A stretch of 64,000 nt of DNA from Streptomyces formicae (GCF_002556545.1 NZ_CP022685.1:7108001-7172000), one strand, 5' to 3'. Positions 9,683-18,746 are shown, counted from the first letter of the stretch. Notes: a model not told the origin generated them from the sequence alone. Translations and numbers: made by a program.

Positions 9683-11131
9683 ATGAGCCCCACGAGTCCC
9701 ACCGGGCTTCGCATCAAGTCTCCCGAGCAGCTCGTCGCCGAGTCGGGCGCCGACCTCGAAGGCCACGGCCTCAAGCGCACCATGGGGCTCTTCCAGCTCG
9801 TGTGTTTCGGCGTCGGCGCCATCGTCGGCACCGGGATCTTCGTGGGGCTTTCCGACTCGGTCGCCGAGGCGGGTCCCGCCGTCGCGGTCTCCTATGTGCT
9901 CGCGGCCGTGACCTGCATCTTCACCGCGTTCTCGTTCGCCGAGCTGGGCGGTGCCATCCCGGTCTCCGGCAGCTCGTACTCCTTCGCGTACGCCTCCCTC
10001 GGTGAGCGCACCGCGTTCCTGGTGGGCTGGTGCCTGCTCCTGGAGTACGGCGTCTCGGTCTCCGCCGTCGCGGTGGGCTGGAGCCAGTACCTCAACGAAC
10101 TCCTCAACAGCCTCACCGGCTGGGAGCTGCCCACCGCCCTGTCCGCCGGACCCGGCGAGGGCGGCGTCGTGAACCTGCCCGCCGTGGTCGTCATCCTGCT
10201 CGCCGCCACCCTCCTGGTGCGCGGCATCAGGGAGAGCGCGGGGGCGACGGCCGCCATGGCCGTACTGAAGATCGGCATCCTGCTGCTCTTCCTCGCGATC
10301 GCCTTCTCGGCGTTCGAGGACGGCAACCTGGCGCCCTTCATGGGCGCGGGGGTCTCCGGCGTCACCGCGGGCGCCTCGCTCGCGTTCTTCTCCTTCATCG
10401 GCTTCGACGCGGTCACCACGGCGGGCGAGGAGGTCAGGAACCCGCGGCGCAACATCCCGCTCGCGATCATGATCTGCATCGGGGTCGTGACCCTGCTCTA
10501 CGTCGCGGTGGCGCTCGCCGCCATCGGCGCGATCGGCTCTGACGCGGTCGCCGACAAGCCCGCCGCGCTCTCCCTGATCGTCAACCAGGTCACCGAGTCG
10601 ACGGTCGGCGGCGGCGTCATCGCCTTCGGCGCGGTCGTCGCCATCGCCTCGGTCGTGCTCGCCGTGATGTACGGCCAGACCCGCATCCTGATGTCGATGT
10701 CCCGCGACGGCCTGATGCCGCGCGTCTTCGAACGCGTCTCGCCGAGGACGTCCACGCCGGTGGCCAACACCTGGATCGTCGCGGCCGTCGTCGCCGTGCC
10801 CGCCGCCTTCTCCTCGCTCGACGTGGTCGTCAACCTGACCACCATCGGCACGCTCGCGATCATGGTCGTGGTGAACATCGCGGTGATAGCGCTGCGGCGG
10901 ACGAACCCGGGTCTCAGGCGCACCTTCCGGGTGCCGCTCTACCCGCTGAGCCCGGTCCTCGGCGTCGCCTTCTGCCTCTACCTGATCTGGGGCACCGGCT
11001 GGTCGACGTGGCTCCAGTTCGCGGTGTTCGTCGCGGTGGGCGCCGTCGTCTACGCGCTCTACGGCCGCGGCCACTCGCGGCTCGGCAGGGGAGAGGCGCC
11101 GGTCAGTGCCGGTGCGTCCCGGGGAGCGTGA
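9683..11131 (+). CDS. APC-family amino acid permease (cationic amino-acid transporter type)
   Basis: A 482-residue integral membrane transporter. The N-terminal GVGAIVGTGIFV is the classic APC TM1 signature, and about 12-14 hydrophobic segments follow. The most similar group I recognise is the CAT/YfnA-like branch, which often moves arginine, lysine or other cationic amino acids. It follows ornithine carbamoyltransferase by 48 bp, so arginine uptake or arginine/ornithine exchange is a reasonable guess. Its last 29 bp overlap the convergent ATPase gene at 11103, so the two 3' ends share sequence. Confidence 0.85.
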   Translation: MSPTSPTGLRIKSPEQLVAESGADLEGHGLKRTMGLFQLVCFGVGAIVGTGIFVGLSDSVAEAGPAVAVSYVLAAVTCIFTAFSFAELGGAIPVSGSSYSFAYASLGERTAFLVGWCLLLEYGVSVSAVAVGWSQYLNELLNSLTGWELPTALSAGPGEGGVVNLPAVVVILLAATLLVRGIRESAGATAAMAVLKIGILLLFLAIAFSAFEDGNLAPFMGAGVSGVTAGASLAFFSFIGFDAVTTAGEEVRNPRRNIPLAIMICIGVVTLLYVAVALAAIGAIGSDAVADKPAALSLIVNQVTESTVGGGVIAFGAVVAIASVVLAVMYGQTRILMSMSRDGLMPRVFERVSPRTSTPVANTWIVAAVVAVPAAFSSLDVVVNLTTIGTLAIMVVVNIAVIALRRTNPGLRRTFRVPLYPLSPVLGVAFCLYLIWGTGWSTWLQFAVFVAVGAVVYALYGRGHSRLGRGEAPVSAGASRGA

Positions 11132-11570
11132 ACCAGACGGCCTTGCCGGACTCGGTGGCCCGGTGCCCGCAGGACGAGCTCAGGGTGCGGATGAGCAGCA
11201 GCCCGCGCCCGTGCTCCTGCCAGGGGTCCGGCTCGCCGGCCGTGGGGTCGGTCAGATCGCCCGGCGGCAGCGGATTGGAGTCGTGGACCTCGACCTGGCA
11301 GCCGGTCGGAAGCAGCTCGATCACCAGCTCTATGGGGTCCTGTCCCGCGGTGTGCTCGACGGCGTTCGCGACGAGCTCGGCGGTGAGGAGCTCGGCGGTG
11401 TCGGTGTCGGCGGACGACTCGATGTCGGTGAGCGCCGTACGGACCAGGGCGCGCGCGACGGGCACGGCTGCCGTGGTGTGGGGCAGTGCGATGCGCCAGG
11501 AGGCGGGCGAAGGAGGTTCGTGCAAGGCGGGTCCGTTCAGGGCAGCAGGCGGTCCTGGTCCTGCTTTCAA
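11103..11570 (-). CDS. Anti-sigma-type histidine-kinase-like ATPase
   Basis: A 155-residue HATPase_c_2 protein of the RsbW/SpoIIAB-like type that is very numerous in Streptomyces. The N-box is ELLTAELVANAVEH, followed by EVHDSN (G1-like) and the G2 segment HGRGLLLIRTLSS. Such proteins bind partner sigma or anti-anti-sigma factors, or act without known partners. None is encoded next to it. It is convergent with the permease and overlaps it by 29 bp. The start lies in a Pro/Ala-rich N-terminus and could be one of several; residues 25 onward are the conserved domain. Confidence 0.85.
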   Translation of the reverse strand: MKAGPGPPAALNGPALHEPPSPASWRIALPHTTAAVPVARALVRTALTDIESSADTDTAELLTAELVANAVEHTAGQDPIELVIELLPTGCQVEVHDSNPLPPGDLTDPTAGEPDPWQEHGRGLLLIRTLSSSCGHRATESGKAVWFTLPGTHRH

Positions 11571-11717
11571 CCGTACGAATCTTAAGCGCTATGTCGACAG
11601 GGGCGACGGTCGGGCATTTCCGGGACGTCCGGCCCTGCCGTGCTCTGTGTGACAAGACGCGTATATCGGGAAATTCGTTCCCTCGCGCGGTGCGGGCGGC
11701 CGTTGTATCGCGCACTC

Positions 11718-11731
11718 GTGACGGCGGTCAC
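11718..11731. promoter_or_regulatory. Palindromic operator candidate for the 2-aminobenzoyl-CoA pathway (site 1)
   Basis: GTGAC-GGCG-GTCAC sits 71 bp before the enoyl-CoA hydratase start; with flanking C and G it is a 16-bp perfect palindrome with a 4-bp spacer (11717-11732). A near copy lies at 17526-17539 upstream of the ligase and acyl-CoA dehydrogenase. The adjacent PaaX-family regulator is the natural candidate; binding is inferred. Confidence 0.5.
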
Positions 11732-11801
11732 GAACAAGTGATAACTTCGAAAGGTAGCGAGCTCCAGCCCCCAGCCCTCAGGCCGAGGAGGCCGCACCCT
11801 C

Positions 11802-12629
11802 ATGAGTCCCTTCACCGGCTCCGCGACCCGCACCCCCGACTGGCGGCATCTGCGCCTGGCCGTCGACGACGGCGTCGCCACGGTCACCCTCGCCCGCCCC
11901 GACAAGCTCAACGCGCTCACCTTCGGCGCCTACGCCGACCTGCGCGACCTGCTCGCCGAGCTGTCCCGCGACAAGTCCGTGCGGGCCCTGGTGCTCGGCG
12001 GCGAGGGGCGCGGCTTCTGCTCGGGCGGCGACGTCGACGAGATCATCGGCGCGACGCTCGCCATGGACACCGCCCAGCTGCTCGACTTCAACCGCATGAC
12101 GGGCCAGGTCGTCCGTGCCGTCCGCGAGTGCCCCTTCCCGGTGATCGCCGCCGTGCACGGCGTCGCCGCGGGCGCGGGCGCCGTCCTCGCGCTCGCCGCC
12201 GACTTCCGGATCGCCGACCCGTCCGCGAAGTTCGCCTTCCTCTTCACCCGCGTCGGCCTCTCCGGCGGCGACATGGGCGCCGCCTACCTGCTGCCCCGCG
12301 TCGTCGGCCTCGGCCACGCGACGCGCCTCCTGATGCTCGGCGAGCCCGTCCGCGCCCCCGAGGCCGAACGGATCGGCCTGATCAGCGAGTTGACCGAGGA
12401 GGGCAAGGCCGCGGAGGCCGCCGCCGCCCTCGCCCGCAGGCTCGCCGACGGGCCCGCCCTCGCGTACGCCCAGACCAAAGCGCTGCTCACCGCCGAACTC
12501 GACATGCCGCTGGCCGCCGCCGTCGAACTGGACGCGGCGACCCAGGCCCTCCTCATGAACGGCGAGGACTACGCGGAATTCCACGCGGCTTTCACGGAGA
12601 AGCGCCCCCCGAAGTGGCAGGGCCGATGA
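11802..12629 (+). CDS. Enoyl-CoA hydratase/isomerase family protein
   Basis: A 275-residue crotonase-fold protein. The oxyanion-hole segments are GGEGRGFCSGGDVDE and HGVAAGAGAVLALAADFRIA. A GAGGAGG ribosome site precedes the ATG. It overlaps the next gene, a 2-aminobenzoyl-CoA monooxygenase/reductase, by ATGA, so it should act on a CoA-bound, dearomatised ring intermediate in the aerobic aminobenzoyl-CoA pathway: hydration or ring cleavage. Assignment to the pathway rests on gene context; the crotonase call itself is firm. Confidence 0.88.
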   Translation: MSPFTGSATRTPDWRHLRLAVDDGVATVTLARPDKLNALTFGAYADLRDLLAELSRDKSVRALVLGGEGRGFCSGGDVDEIIGATLAMDTAQLLDFNRMTGQVVRAVRECPFPVIAAVHGVAAGAGAVLALAADFRIADPSAKFAFLFTRVGLSGGDMGAAYLLPRVVGLGHATRLLMLGEPVRAPEAERIGLISELTEEGKAAEAAAALARRLADGPALAYAQTKALLTAELDMPLAAAVELDAATQALLMNGEDYAEFHAAFTEKRPPKWQGR

Positions 12630-14959
12630 GCGCCCCGCAAGGGGCGCGGGGAACTGCGCGACCAGACACACCGCTCACGCCGCCCGAGGCGCACCGCATA
12701 GCCGTGATCGGCGGCGGCCCCGGCGGCCTCTACGCCGCCGTGCTGCTCAAGCGGCTCGACCCGGACCGCGAGGTCACCGTCTGGGAGCGCAACGCGCCCG
12801 ACGACACCTTCGGCTTCGGCGTCGTCCTCTCCGACGAGACGCTCGGCGGCATCGAGCACGCCGACCCCGTCGTCCACGCCGCGCTCCAGGACGAGTTCGT
12901 GCGCTGGGACGACATCGACATCGTGCACCGCGACACCCGGCACACCTCGGGCGGCCACGGCTTCGCGGCGCTCGGCAGGCGCAGGCTCCTGGAGATCCTG
13001 CACGCGCGCTGCCGTGACCTCGGGGTCGAGCTCCGCTTCCGTACCGAGGCGCCGCCCGCGGCCACGCTCGCCACTCAGTACGACCTGGTGGTCGCGGCCG
13101 ACGGCGTGCACAGCGCCACCCGCGACGCCCACGCCGACGCCTTCGGTCCCGACCTCACGACGCACCGTTGCCGCTACATCTGGCTGGCCGCCGACTTCGC
13201 CTTCGACGCGTTCCGCTTCGAGATCGCCGAGACCGAGCACGGCGTCATGCAGTTGCACGGCTATCCGTTCTCGCCGCACGAGTCCACCGTCATCGTCGAG
13301 ATGCGCGAGGAGGTCTGGCACGCGGCGGGCTTCGACGGGCTCGACGAGCAGGAGTCGACGGAGCGCTGCGCGAAGATCTTCGCCGACGCGCTCGGCGGCC
13401 GACCCCTGCGCGGCAACAAGTCCGCCTGGATCAACTTCCGTACGGTGGTCAACTCCCACTGGTCGTACGGCAATACGGTCCTCATCGGCGACGCCGCGCA
13501 CACCGCCCACTTCTCCATCGGCTCCGGCACCAAGCTCGCCGTCGAGGACGCCCTCGCCCTCGCCGCCTGCCTCCAGGAGCAGCCCGACATCCCGAGCGCC
13601 CTCGCCGCGTACGAGGCGGAGCGCCGCCCCGTCGTCGCCTCCACGCAGCGCGCGGCCCGCGCCAGTCTGGAGTGGTTCGAGCGGCTGCCGGACTACCTCG
13701 ACCAGCCGCCGCGCCAGTTCGCGTTCAACCTGCTGACCCGCAGCCGCCGCGTCACGCACGACAACCTCCGCCTGCGCGACGCCGACTTCACCCGATCCGT
13801 CGAACGGGACTTCGGCTGTCCCGAGGGCACGCCGCCCATGTTCACGCCCTTCACCCTGCGCGGCCTCACCCTGCGCAACCGCGTCGTCGTCTCGCCCATG
13901 GACATGTACTCCGCGGTGGACGGCGTCCCCGGCGACTTCCACCTCGTCCACCTGGGCGCGCGGGCGCTGGGCGGCGCGGGCCTGGTGATGACCGAGATGG
14001 TCTGCGTCAGCGAGCACGGCAGGATCACCCCGGGCTGCGCCGGGCTCTACACCGACGGACAGGCCGAGGCGTGGCGGCGGATCACCGCCTTCGCGCACGC
14101 CCGGGCGCCCGGCACCGCGATCGGCGTGCAGCTGGGCCACTCGGGCCGCAAGGGCTCCACGAAACTGATGTGGGAGGGCATCGACGAGCCGCTGCCCGAC
14201 GGCAACTGGCCCCTGTCGGCCGCGTCCCCGCTCCCGTACCGCGCCGACAGCCAGATTCCGCACGAGCTGTCCCGCGCGGGCCTGACGGAGATCCGCGAAC
14301 AGTTCGTCGCGGCGGCCCGCCGCGCCGCGCACGCGGACTTCGACCTCCTCGAACTCCACTGCGCCCACGGCTACTTGCTCTCCGGCTTCCTCTCCCCGCT
14401 GACCAACCACCGCACGGACCCCTACGGCGGCCCGCTGGAGAACCGGCTCCGCTTCCCCCTCGAAGTCTTCGACGCGGTACGAGAGGTGTGGCCGCACGAC
14501 AGGCCCATGACGGTCAGGATCTCCGCCACCGACTGGGCCGAAGGCGGCACCACGGCGGCGGACGCGGTGGCGACCGCCCGCGCCTTCGCGGCCCACGGCG
14601 CCGACGCCATCGACGTCTCCACGGGCCAGGTCGTCTCCGACGAACGCCCCGCGTACGGCCGCTCCTACCAGACCCCGTACGCCGACCGGATCCGCAACGA
14701 GGCCGGCATCCCGGTGATCACCGTCGGCGCGATCTCCTCCTGGGACGACGTCAACTCCCTGATCCTGGCGGGCCGCGCCGACCTGTGCGCCCTGGCCCGC
14801 CCCCACCTCTACGACCCCCACTGGACCCTGCACGCGGCGGCCGAACAGGGCTACGCGGGCCCCGGCGCCCCCTGGCCCACCCCGTACGGAGCGGGCAGCC
14901 GCCGCCCGCAGACCGGCCGCACGGACGCGCCGAAACAGCGCCTGAAGCTCGGGAGCTGA
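12626..14959 (+). CDS. 2-aminobenzoyl-CoA monooxygenase/reductase (salicylyl-CoA 5-hydroxylase/oxidoreductase fusion)
   Basis: A 777-residue two-domain flavoenzyme. Residues ~25-395 are a FAD hydroxylase with RIAVIGGGPGGLYAA and a GDAAHTAHF FAD motif. From about residue 400 (FTPFTLRGLTLRNRVVVSP) an old-yellow-enzyme-like reductase follows, with GVQLGHSGRKGS. In Azoarcus evansii such a fusion hydroxylates and reduces 2-aminobenzoyl-CoA. The only usable start is ATG 12626, because the next in-frame start (GTG 12704) would delete the first beta strand. The first residues after the start are encoded by a dispersed 20-bp repeat (12641-12660). It is convergent with paaX-like gene, 4 bp apart. Confidence 0.9.
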   Translation: MSAPQGARGTARPDTPLTPPEAHRIAVIGGGPGGLYAAVLLKRLDPDREVTVWERNAPDDTFGFGVVLSDETLGGIEHADPVVHAALQDEFVRWDDIDIVHRDTRHTSGGHGFAALGRRRLLEILHARCRDLGVELRFRTEAPPAATLATQYDLVVAADGVHSATRDAHADAFGPDLTTHRCRYIWLAADFAFDAFRFEIAETEHGVMQLHGYPFSPHESTVIVEMREEVWHAAGFDGLDEQESTERCAKIFADALGGRPLRGNKSAWINFRTVVNSHWSYGNTVLIGDAAHTAHFSIGSGTKLAVEDALALAACLQEQPDIPSALAAYEAERRPVVASTQRAARASLEWFERLPDYLDQPPRQFAFNLLTRSRRVTHDNLRLRDADFTRSVERDFGCPEGTPPMFTPFTLRGLTLRNRVVVSPMDMYSAVDGVPGDFHLVHLGARALGGAGLVMTEMVCVSEHGRITPGCAGLYTDGQAEAWRRITAFAHARAPGTAIGVQLGHSGRKGSTKLMWEGIDEPLPDGNWPLSAASPLPYRADSQIPHELSRAGLTEIREQFVAAARRAAHADFDLLELHCAHGYLLSGFLSPLTNHRTDPYGGPLENRLRFPLEVFDAVREVWPHDRPMTVRISATDWAEGGTTAADAVATARAFAAHGADAIDVSTGQVVSDERPAYGRSYQTPYADRIRNEAGIPVITVGAISSWDDVNSLILAGRADLCALARPHLYDPHWTLHAAAEQGYAGPGAPWPTPYGAGSRRPQTGRTDAPKQRLKLGS
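12641..12660 (+). repeat. Dispersed 20-bp repeat inside the monooxygenase N-terminus
   Basis: An exact GGGGCGCGGGGAACTGCGCG copy. Other copies are at 18727, 29886 and 58173 (exact) and at 56416, 56504 and 58262 (two mismatches or fewer). Here it is translated as the nonconserved N-terminal tail. Confidence 0.8.
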
Positions 14960-14963
14960 CGAT

Positions 14964-15785
14964 TCAGGGCGCGGCCGTCACGAAGGCCGCGCCCGCCTCC
15001 CGCAGCCACCCGTCGAGCTCGGCGAACACCGCCGCGGAGCGGGTCCCCGGCCAGTCATCCGGCAGCAGTTCCGGCGGCAACCCCGGGTCCGCGTACGGCA
15101 GTTGGCGCCAGGAGTCGAGCGCGAGCAGATAGTCGCGGTACGCCTCCTGCGGTGACGGGGGAGTGTCGCGGCGCTGTTCCCAGGAGCGGAGCACCGGCTC
15201 GTGGCGGTCGAGGAACGCCTCGTGCTGCTTCGCGATGGAGGAGAGGTCCCACCAGCGGCCGACCGCCTCCGTGGTCGGCGCGTAGCCCAGGTGCTCGCCG
15301 CGGAACAGGTCGACGTACGCGGCGAGTTGGAGACGCTCCAGGGTGTGCCTGGTCTCCTCGTAGAGGTGGGCGGGGGCGATCCAGACGCCGGGGGCCGCCG
15401 TGCCGAAGCCGAGGCCCGCGAGGCGGGAGCGCAGGACGTGCCGCTTGTGCCGTTCGGACTCGGGGACGGAGAACACGGCGAGGACCCAGCCGCCCTCGCG
15501 CCGCGCGTCCGTGGACGTGCCGTAGATGCGGCGGTCGCCGTCCTCCAGGAGCTGGCGGGCGTCGGGCGAGAGGGCGTAGCCCGCCGCGCCCGAGTCCGTG
15601 CGCGCGGGCACCAGGAGCCCCCGGCGCTTGAGGCGGGACACCGACGAGCGCACCGAGGGCGCGTCGACGCCGACCGGTGCGAGGAGGCGCACCAGCTCGG
15701 CGACCGGCACCGGGCCCGGTGCCGCCCGGCCGTAGGCGCCGTAGAAGGTGACGATCAGGGACCGTGGAGTGTGCTGCTCGGACAC
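14964..15785 (-). CDS. PaaX family transcriptional regulator
   Basis: A 273-residue regulator. The N-terminal winged helix begins MSEQHTPRSLIVTFYGAYGR and contains RSSVSRLKRRGLL. The central region is GGWVLAVFSVPESERHKRHVLRSRLAGLGFG, typical of PaaX proteins, followed by the C-terminal PaaX domain. PaaX repressors respond to aryl-CoA thioesters. It lies 4 bp downstream of the aryl-CoA ligase on the same strand and presumably controls the ligase, dehydrogenase and monooxygenase units. Shared GTGAC-N4-GTCA sites are candidate targets. Confidence 0.9.
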   Translation of the reverse strand: MSEQHTPRSLIVTFYGAYGRAAPGPVPVAELVRLLAPVGVDAPSVRSSVSRLKRRGLLVPARTDSGAAGYALSPDARQLLEDGDRRIYGTSTDARREGGWVLAVFSVPESERHKRHVLRSRLAGLGFGTAAPGVWIAPAHLYEETRHTLERLQLAAYVDLFRGEHLGYAPTTEAVGRWWDLSSIAKQHEAFLDRHEPVLRSWEQRRDTPPSPQEAYRDYLLALDSWRQLPYADPGLPPELLPDDWPGTRSAAVFAELDGWLREAGAAFVTAAP

Positions 15786-15789
15786 GTGA

Positions 15790-17457
15790 TCACTCTACGG
15801 GCGACCGCTGACCTTCGGCGGCACCACTGTCCTTCGGCGGCTCCGCCCGCAGCCGGAACCGTTGCAGCTTCCCCGTGGGCGTACGCGGCAGTGCGTCGAG
15901 GAAGACGAACGCGCGCGGGCACTTGTAGGGGACGAGTTCCGCCTTCACGAAGTCACGGAGCCGGTCCGGATCCCTGTCCGCCCCCGCGCGCAGCACGACG
16001 TACGCCACCACGATCTGCCCGCGCAGTTCGTCGGCGCGCCCCACCACGGCCGTCTCCGCGACGTCCGGATGGCGCATCAGGGCCTCTTCCACCTCGGGGC
16101 CCGCGATGTTGTACCCGGCCGAGATGATCATGTCGTCGGCGCGTGCGACATAGCGGAAGTAGCCGTCGGTGTCGCGGACGTAGGTGTCCCCCGTGACGTT
16201 CCAGCCGTGCCGTACGTAGACCTGCTGGCGGGCGTCGGCGAGATAGCGGCAGCCGACCGGTCCGCGCACGGCGAGCAGTCCCGGTTCGCCGTCGGGCACC
16301 GGTGCCCCTGACTCGTCCACCACGCGCGCGTGCCACCCCGGCACGGGGAGCCCGGTCGTGCCGGGCCTGATCGCCTCGTCGGCGGCGGAGATGAAGATGT
16401 GGAGCAGCTCGGTGGCGCCGATGCCGTTGATGATGCGGTGCCCGGTGCGCTGGTTCCAGGCCTGCCAGGTGCCCACGGGCAGGTTCTCGCCCGCGGAGAC
16501 GCAGCGGCGCAGCGAGGAGACGTCGTAGGCGTCGATGTGGTCGAGCATCGTGCGGTACGCGGTCGGCGCGGTGAAGAGCACCGTCACGCCGTGCTCGGCG
16601 ATCGCGGGCAACAGCTGCTTGGGGCCCGCCTGTTCGAGCAGTAGCGAGGAGGCGCCGAAGCGCAGCGGGAAGATCACGAGCCCGCCGAGCCCGAAGGTGA
16701 AGCCGAGCGGCGGACTGCCCGTGAAGACGTCGTCGGGGCCGGGACGCAGGATGTGGCGCGCGAAGGAGTCGGCGATGGCGAGCACGTCGCGGTGGAAGTG
16801 CATGCACCCTTTGGGGCGTCCCGTGGTGCCCGAGGTGAACGCGATCAGCGCGACGTCGTCGGCCGCCGTGTCCACCGGTTCGTAGTAGGCGGGCTGCCGG
16901 GCGGCGCGCGCGAGGAGGTCGTCGGGGCCCTCACCGGCGTACGTCGTGATGCTGAGCCCCGGTATCCCCGCCTTGATCAGGTCGTCGACCGCCCTGATGT
17001 CGCACAGCGCGTGCCGCACCTCGGCGATCTCGCACATCGTGGCCAGCTCCTGCGCGCGCTGCTGGGCCAGGACGGTGACGGCGACGGCGCCCGCCTTCAT
17101 CACCGCGAGCCAGCAGGCGGCGAGCCAGGGCGTGGTGGCCCCGCGCAGCAGCACGCGCTGTCCCGGCAGGACGCCGAGCTCGGAGGTGAGCACGTGCGCG
17201 AGGCGGTCGACGTGGTCCTGGAGCTGTCCGTACGTCCAGGTCTCGCCGGACGGCGCGTGGAAGGCGGGGCGGTCGGCGCCGTGCCGCTCCACGGTGCGGT
17301 CGAGGAGCTCGGCGCCGCAGTTCAGGCGGTCGGGGTAGTGCAGCTCAGGACGGTCGTGGACGAGGGCGGGCCACTGCTCGCGCGGCGGGAGGTGGTCCCG
17401 GGCGAACGTGTCGACGTGTCCGGATGGTGTCAGCCCTGGAATGCCGATGGATGCCAT
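15790..17457 (-). CDS. 2-aminobenzoate-CoA ligase (benzoate-CoA ligase family)
   Basis: A 555-residue AMP-forming acyl-CoA synthetase. The phosphate loop is FTSGTTGRPKG; other motifs are GATELLHIF, GWNVTGDTY and the C-terminal catalytic lysine in PTGKLQRF. The N-terminus HVDTFARDHLPPREQWP is characteristic of aminobenzoate/benzoate-CoA ligases. It would activate anthranilate (or a related aryl acid) for the adjacent monooxygenase/reductase. It heads a two-gene unit with the PaaX regulator and diverges from the acyl-CoA dehydrogenase gene, sharing the 17458-17566 promoter region. Confidence 0.9.
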   Translation of the reverse strand: MASIGIPGLTPSGHVDTFARDHLPPREQWPALVHDRPELHYPDRLNCGAELLDRTVERHGADRPAFHAPSGETWTYGQLQDHVDRLAHVLTSELGVLPGQRVLLRGATTPWLAACWLAVMKAGAVAVTVLAQQRAQELATMCEIAEVRHALCDIRAVDDLIKAGIPGLSITTYAGEGPDDLLARAARQPAYYEPVDTAADDVALIAFTSGTTGRPKGCMHFHRDVLAIADSFARHILRPGPDDVFTGSPPLGFTFGLGGLVIFPLRFGASSLLLEQAGPKQLLPAIAEHGVTVLFTAPTAYRTMLDHIDAYDVSSLRRCVSAGENLPVGTWQAWNQRTGHRIINGIGATELLHIFISAADEAIRPGTTGLPVPGWHARVVDESGAPVPDGEPGLLAVRGPVGCRYLADARQQVYVRHGWNVTGDTYVRDTDGYFRYVARADDMIISAGYNIAGPEVEEALMRHPDVAETAVVGRADELRGQIVVAYVVLRAGADRDPDRLRDFVKAELVPYKCPRAFVFLDALPRTPTGKLQRFRLRAEPPKDSGAAEGQRSPVE

Positions 17458-17525
17458 GGCGGGGGTGCCCCCTTGCCTGCCGGTCGGGCGCTGTGGTGGG
17501 CTCGCTCCACGAGCGTATCGTGATG

Positions 17526-17539
17526 GTGACGACAGTCAA
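17526..17539. promoter_or_regulatory. Operator candidate for the 2-aminobenzoyl-CoA pathway (site 2)
   Basis: GTGACGACAGTCAA in the divergent ligase/acyl-CoA dehydrogenase promoter matches site 1 (GTGACGGCGGTCAC) at 11 of 14 positions, including GTGAC and GTCA. In both places GTATCG lies 5-7 bp before it. A PaaX-type site is inferred. Confidence 0.5.
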
Positions 17540-17566
17540 CGGTGCGCGATAAAGGAGGGGCCTGGG

Positions 17567-18691
17567 GTGACGGCATTCTCGCTCAATCCTGACCAAACCG
17601 CCCGATGTGCGGAACTGCGCACGCTCGCCGCCGAGCGGCTGCGCCCGTTGGCGGAGAAGGGCGATCCCGGCCATGTGAACCGCCCGCTGGTGGCCGCGCT
17701 CGGCGAACTCGGCCTGCTGGACGGCCTCTTCACCTCCGGCGCGCTCGACCTCTGCCTGATGCGCGAATCCCTCGCCTACGTCTGTACGGAGGCCGAGACC
17801 GCCCTCGCCCTGCAAGGACTCGGCGCCCATCCGGTGCACGCCCACGGCACTCCCGCCCAGCGAGAGCGGTGGCTGCCGCAGGTCCGCACGGGGCACGCCG
17901 TCGCCGCCTTCGCGCTCTCCGAGCCGGGCGCGGGCTCGGACGCGGCCGCCCTCGCGCTGGCCGCCGAACCGGACGGCACCTCGGGTGACTGGCGCCTGAC
18001 GGGCGAGAAGTGCTGGATCTCGAACGCCCCCGAGGCCGACTTCTACACCGTCTTCGCCCGTACGTCACCGGACGCGGGAGCCCAGGGCGTCACCGCGTTC
18101 CTGGTCCCCGCCGACCGCGCGGGCCTGACCGGCACGCCCCTCGACATGCTCTCCCCGCACCCGATCGGCGCGCTCGCCTTCGACGCGGTGCGGGTGGGCC
18201 CCGACGACGTGCTCGGCGAGGTCGACCGGGGCTTCCGGGTGGCCATGACGACCCTGAACCGGTTCCGGCCGAGCGTGGGCGCCTTCGCGGTCGGGATGGC
18301 GCAGGCGGCGCTGGACGCGGCGCTGGCCCACACCGCCGAACGGGACGCGTTCGGGGGCAAGTTGAAGGACTTGCAGGCCGTGGGTCATCAGATCGCCGAG
18401 ATGGCCGTGCGGACGGAGGCGGCCCGGTTGATGGTGTACGCGGCGGCTTCCGCGTACGACGCGGAGGGGCCGGGGGGCCCTGGTATCGCTCGGCGTGCGG
18501 CCATGGCGAAGTTGCTTGCCACGGAGACGGCGCAGTATGTGGTCGACGCCTCCGTCCAATTGCATGGGGCGCGGGCACTTCGGCGTGGGCATCTTCTCGA
18601 GCATCTGTACCGGGAAGTGCGGGCGCCTCGGATCTATGAGGGGGCCAGTGAGGTGCAGCGGTCCATCATCGCCAAGGAACTTCTTGGCTGA
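17567..18691 (+). CDS. Acyl-CoA dehydrogenase
   Basis: A 374-residue FAD-dependent acyl-CoA dehydrogenase. Key segments are FALSEPGAGSDAAAL, CWISNAPEADFY, RDAFGGKLKDLQAVGHQIAEM and the C-terminal RIYEGASEVQRSIIAKELLG. The GTG at 17567 is preferred because of a perfect AAGGAGGGG site at 17552-17560. It is divergent from the ligase gene and followed by RidA, and belongs to the aerobic aryl-CoA pathway, probably oxidising the ring-derived acyl-CoA. Exact substrate is not readable from the sequence. Confidence 0.9.
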   Translation: MTAFSLNPDQTARCAELRTLAAERLRPLAEKGDPGHVNRPLVAALGELGLLDGLFTSGALDLCLMRESLAYVCTEAETALALQGLGAHPVHAHGTPAQRERWLPQVRTGHAVAAFALSEPGAGSDAAALALAAEPDGTSGDWRLTGEKCWISNAPEADFYTVFARTSPDAGAQGVTAFLVPADRAGLTGTPLDMLSPHPIGALAFDAVRVGPDDVLGEVDRGFRVAMTTLNRFRPSVGAFAVGMAQAALDAALAHTAERDAFGGKLKDLQAVGHQIAEMAVRTEAARLMVYAAASAYDAEGPGGPGIARRAAMAKLLATETAQYVVDASVQLHGARALRRGHLLEHLYREVRAPRIYEGASEVQRSIIAKELLG

Positions 18692-18726
18692 GCGTCGTGG
18701 CAGTCTGCGGGTTCGCTTCGGCTGAG

Positions 18727-18746
18727 CGCGCAGTTCCCCGCGCCCC
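18727..18746 (-). repeat. Dispersed 20-bp repeat copy
   Basis: CGCGCAGTTCCCCGCGCCCC, the exact reverse complement of the 12641 copy. It lies between the acyl-CoA dehydrogenase and RidA genes and is preceded by CTGCGGGTTCGCTTCGGC, a flank also seen at the 56504 copy. Confidence 0.75.

Noticed and set aside
8450..11074. 874-codon antisense frame
   Set aside because: Arg/Gly/Asp-rich shadow opposite OTC and permease, typical of high-GC DNA; lacks any domain.
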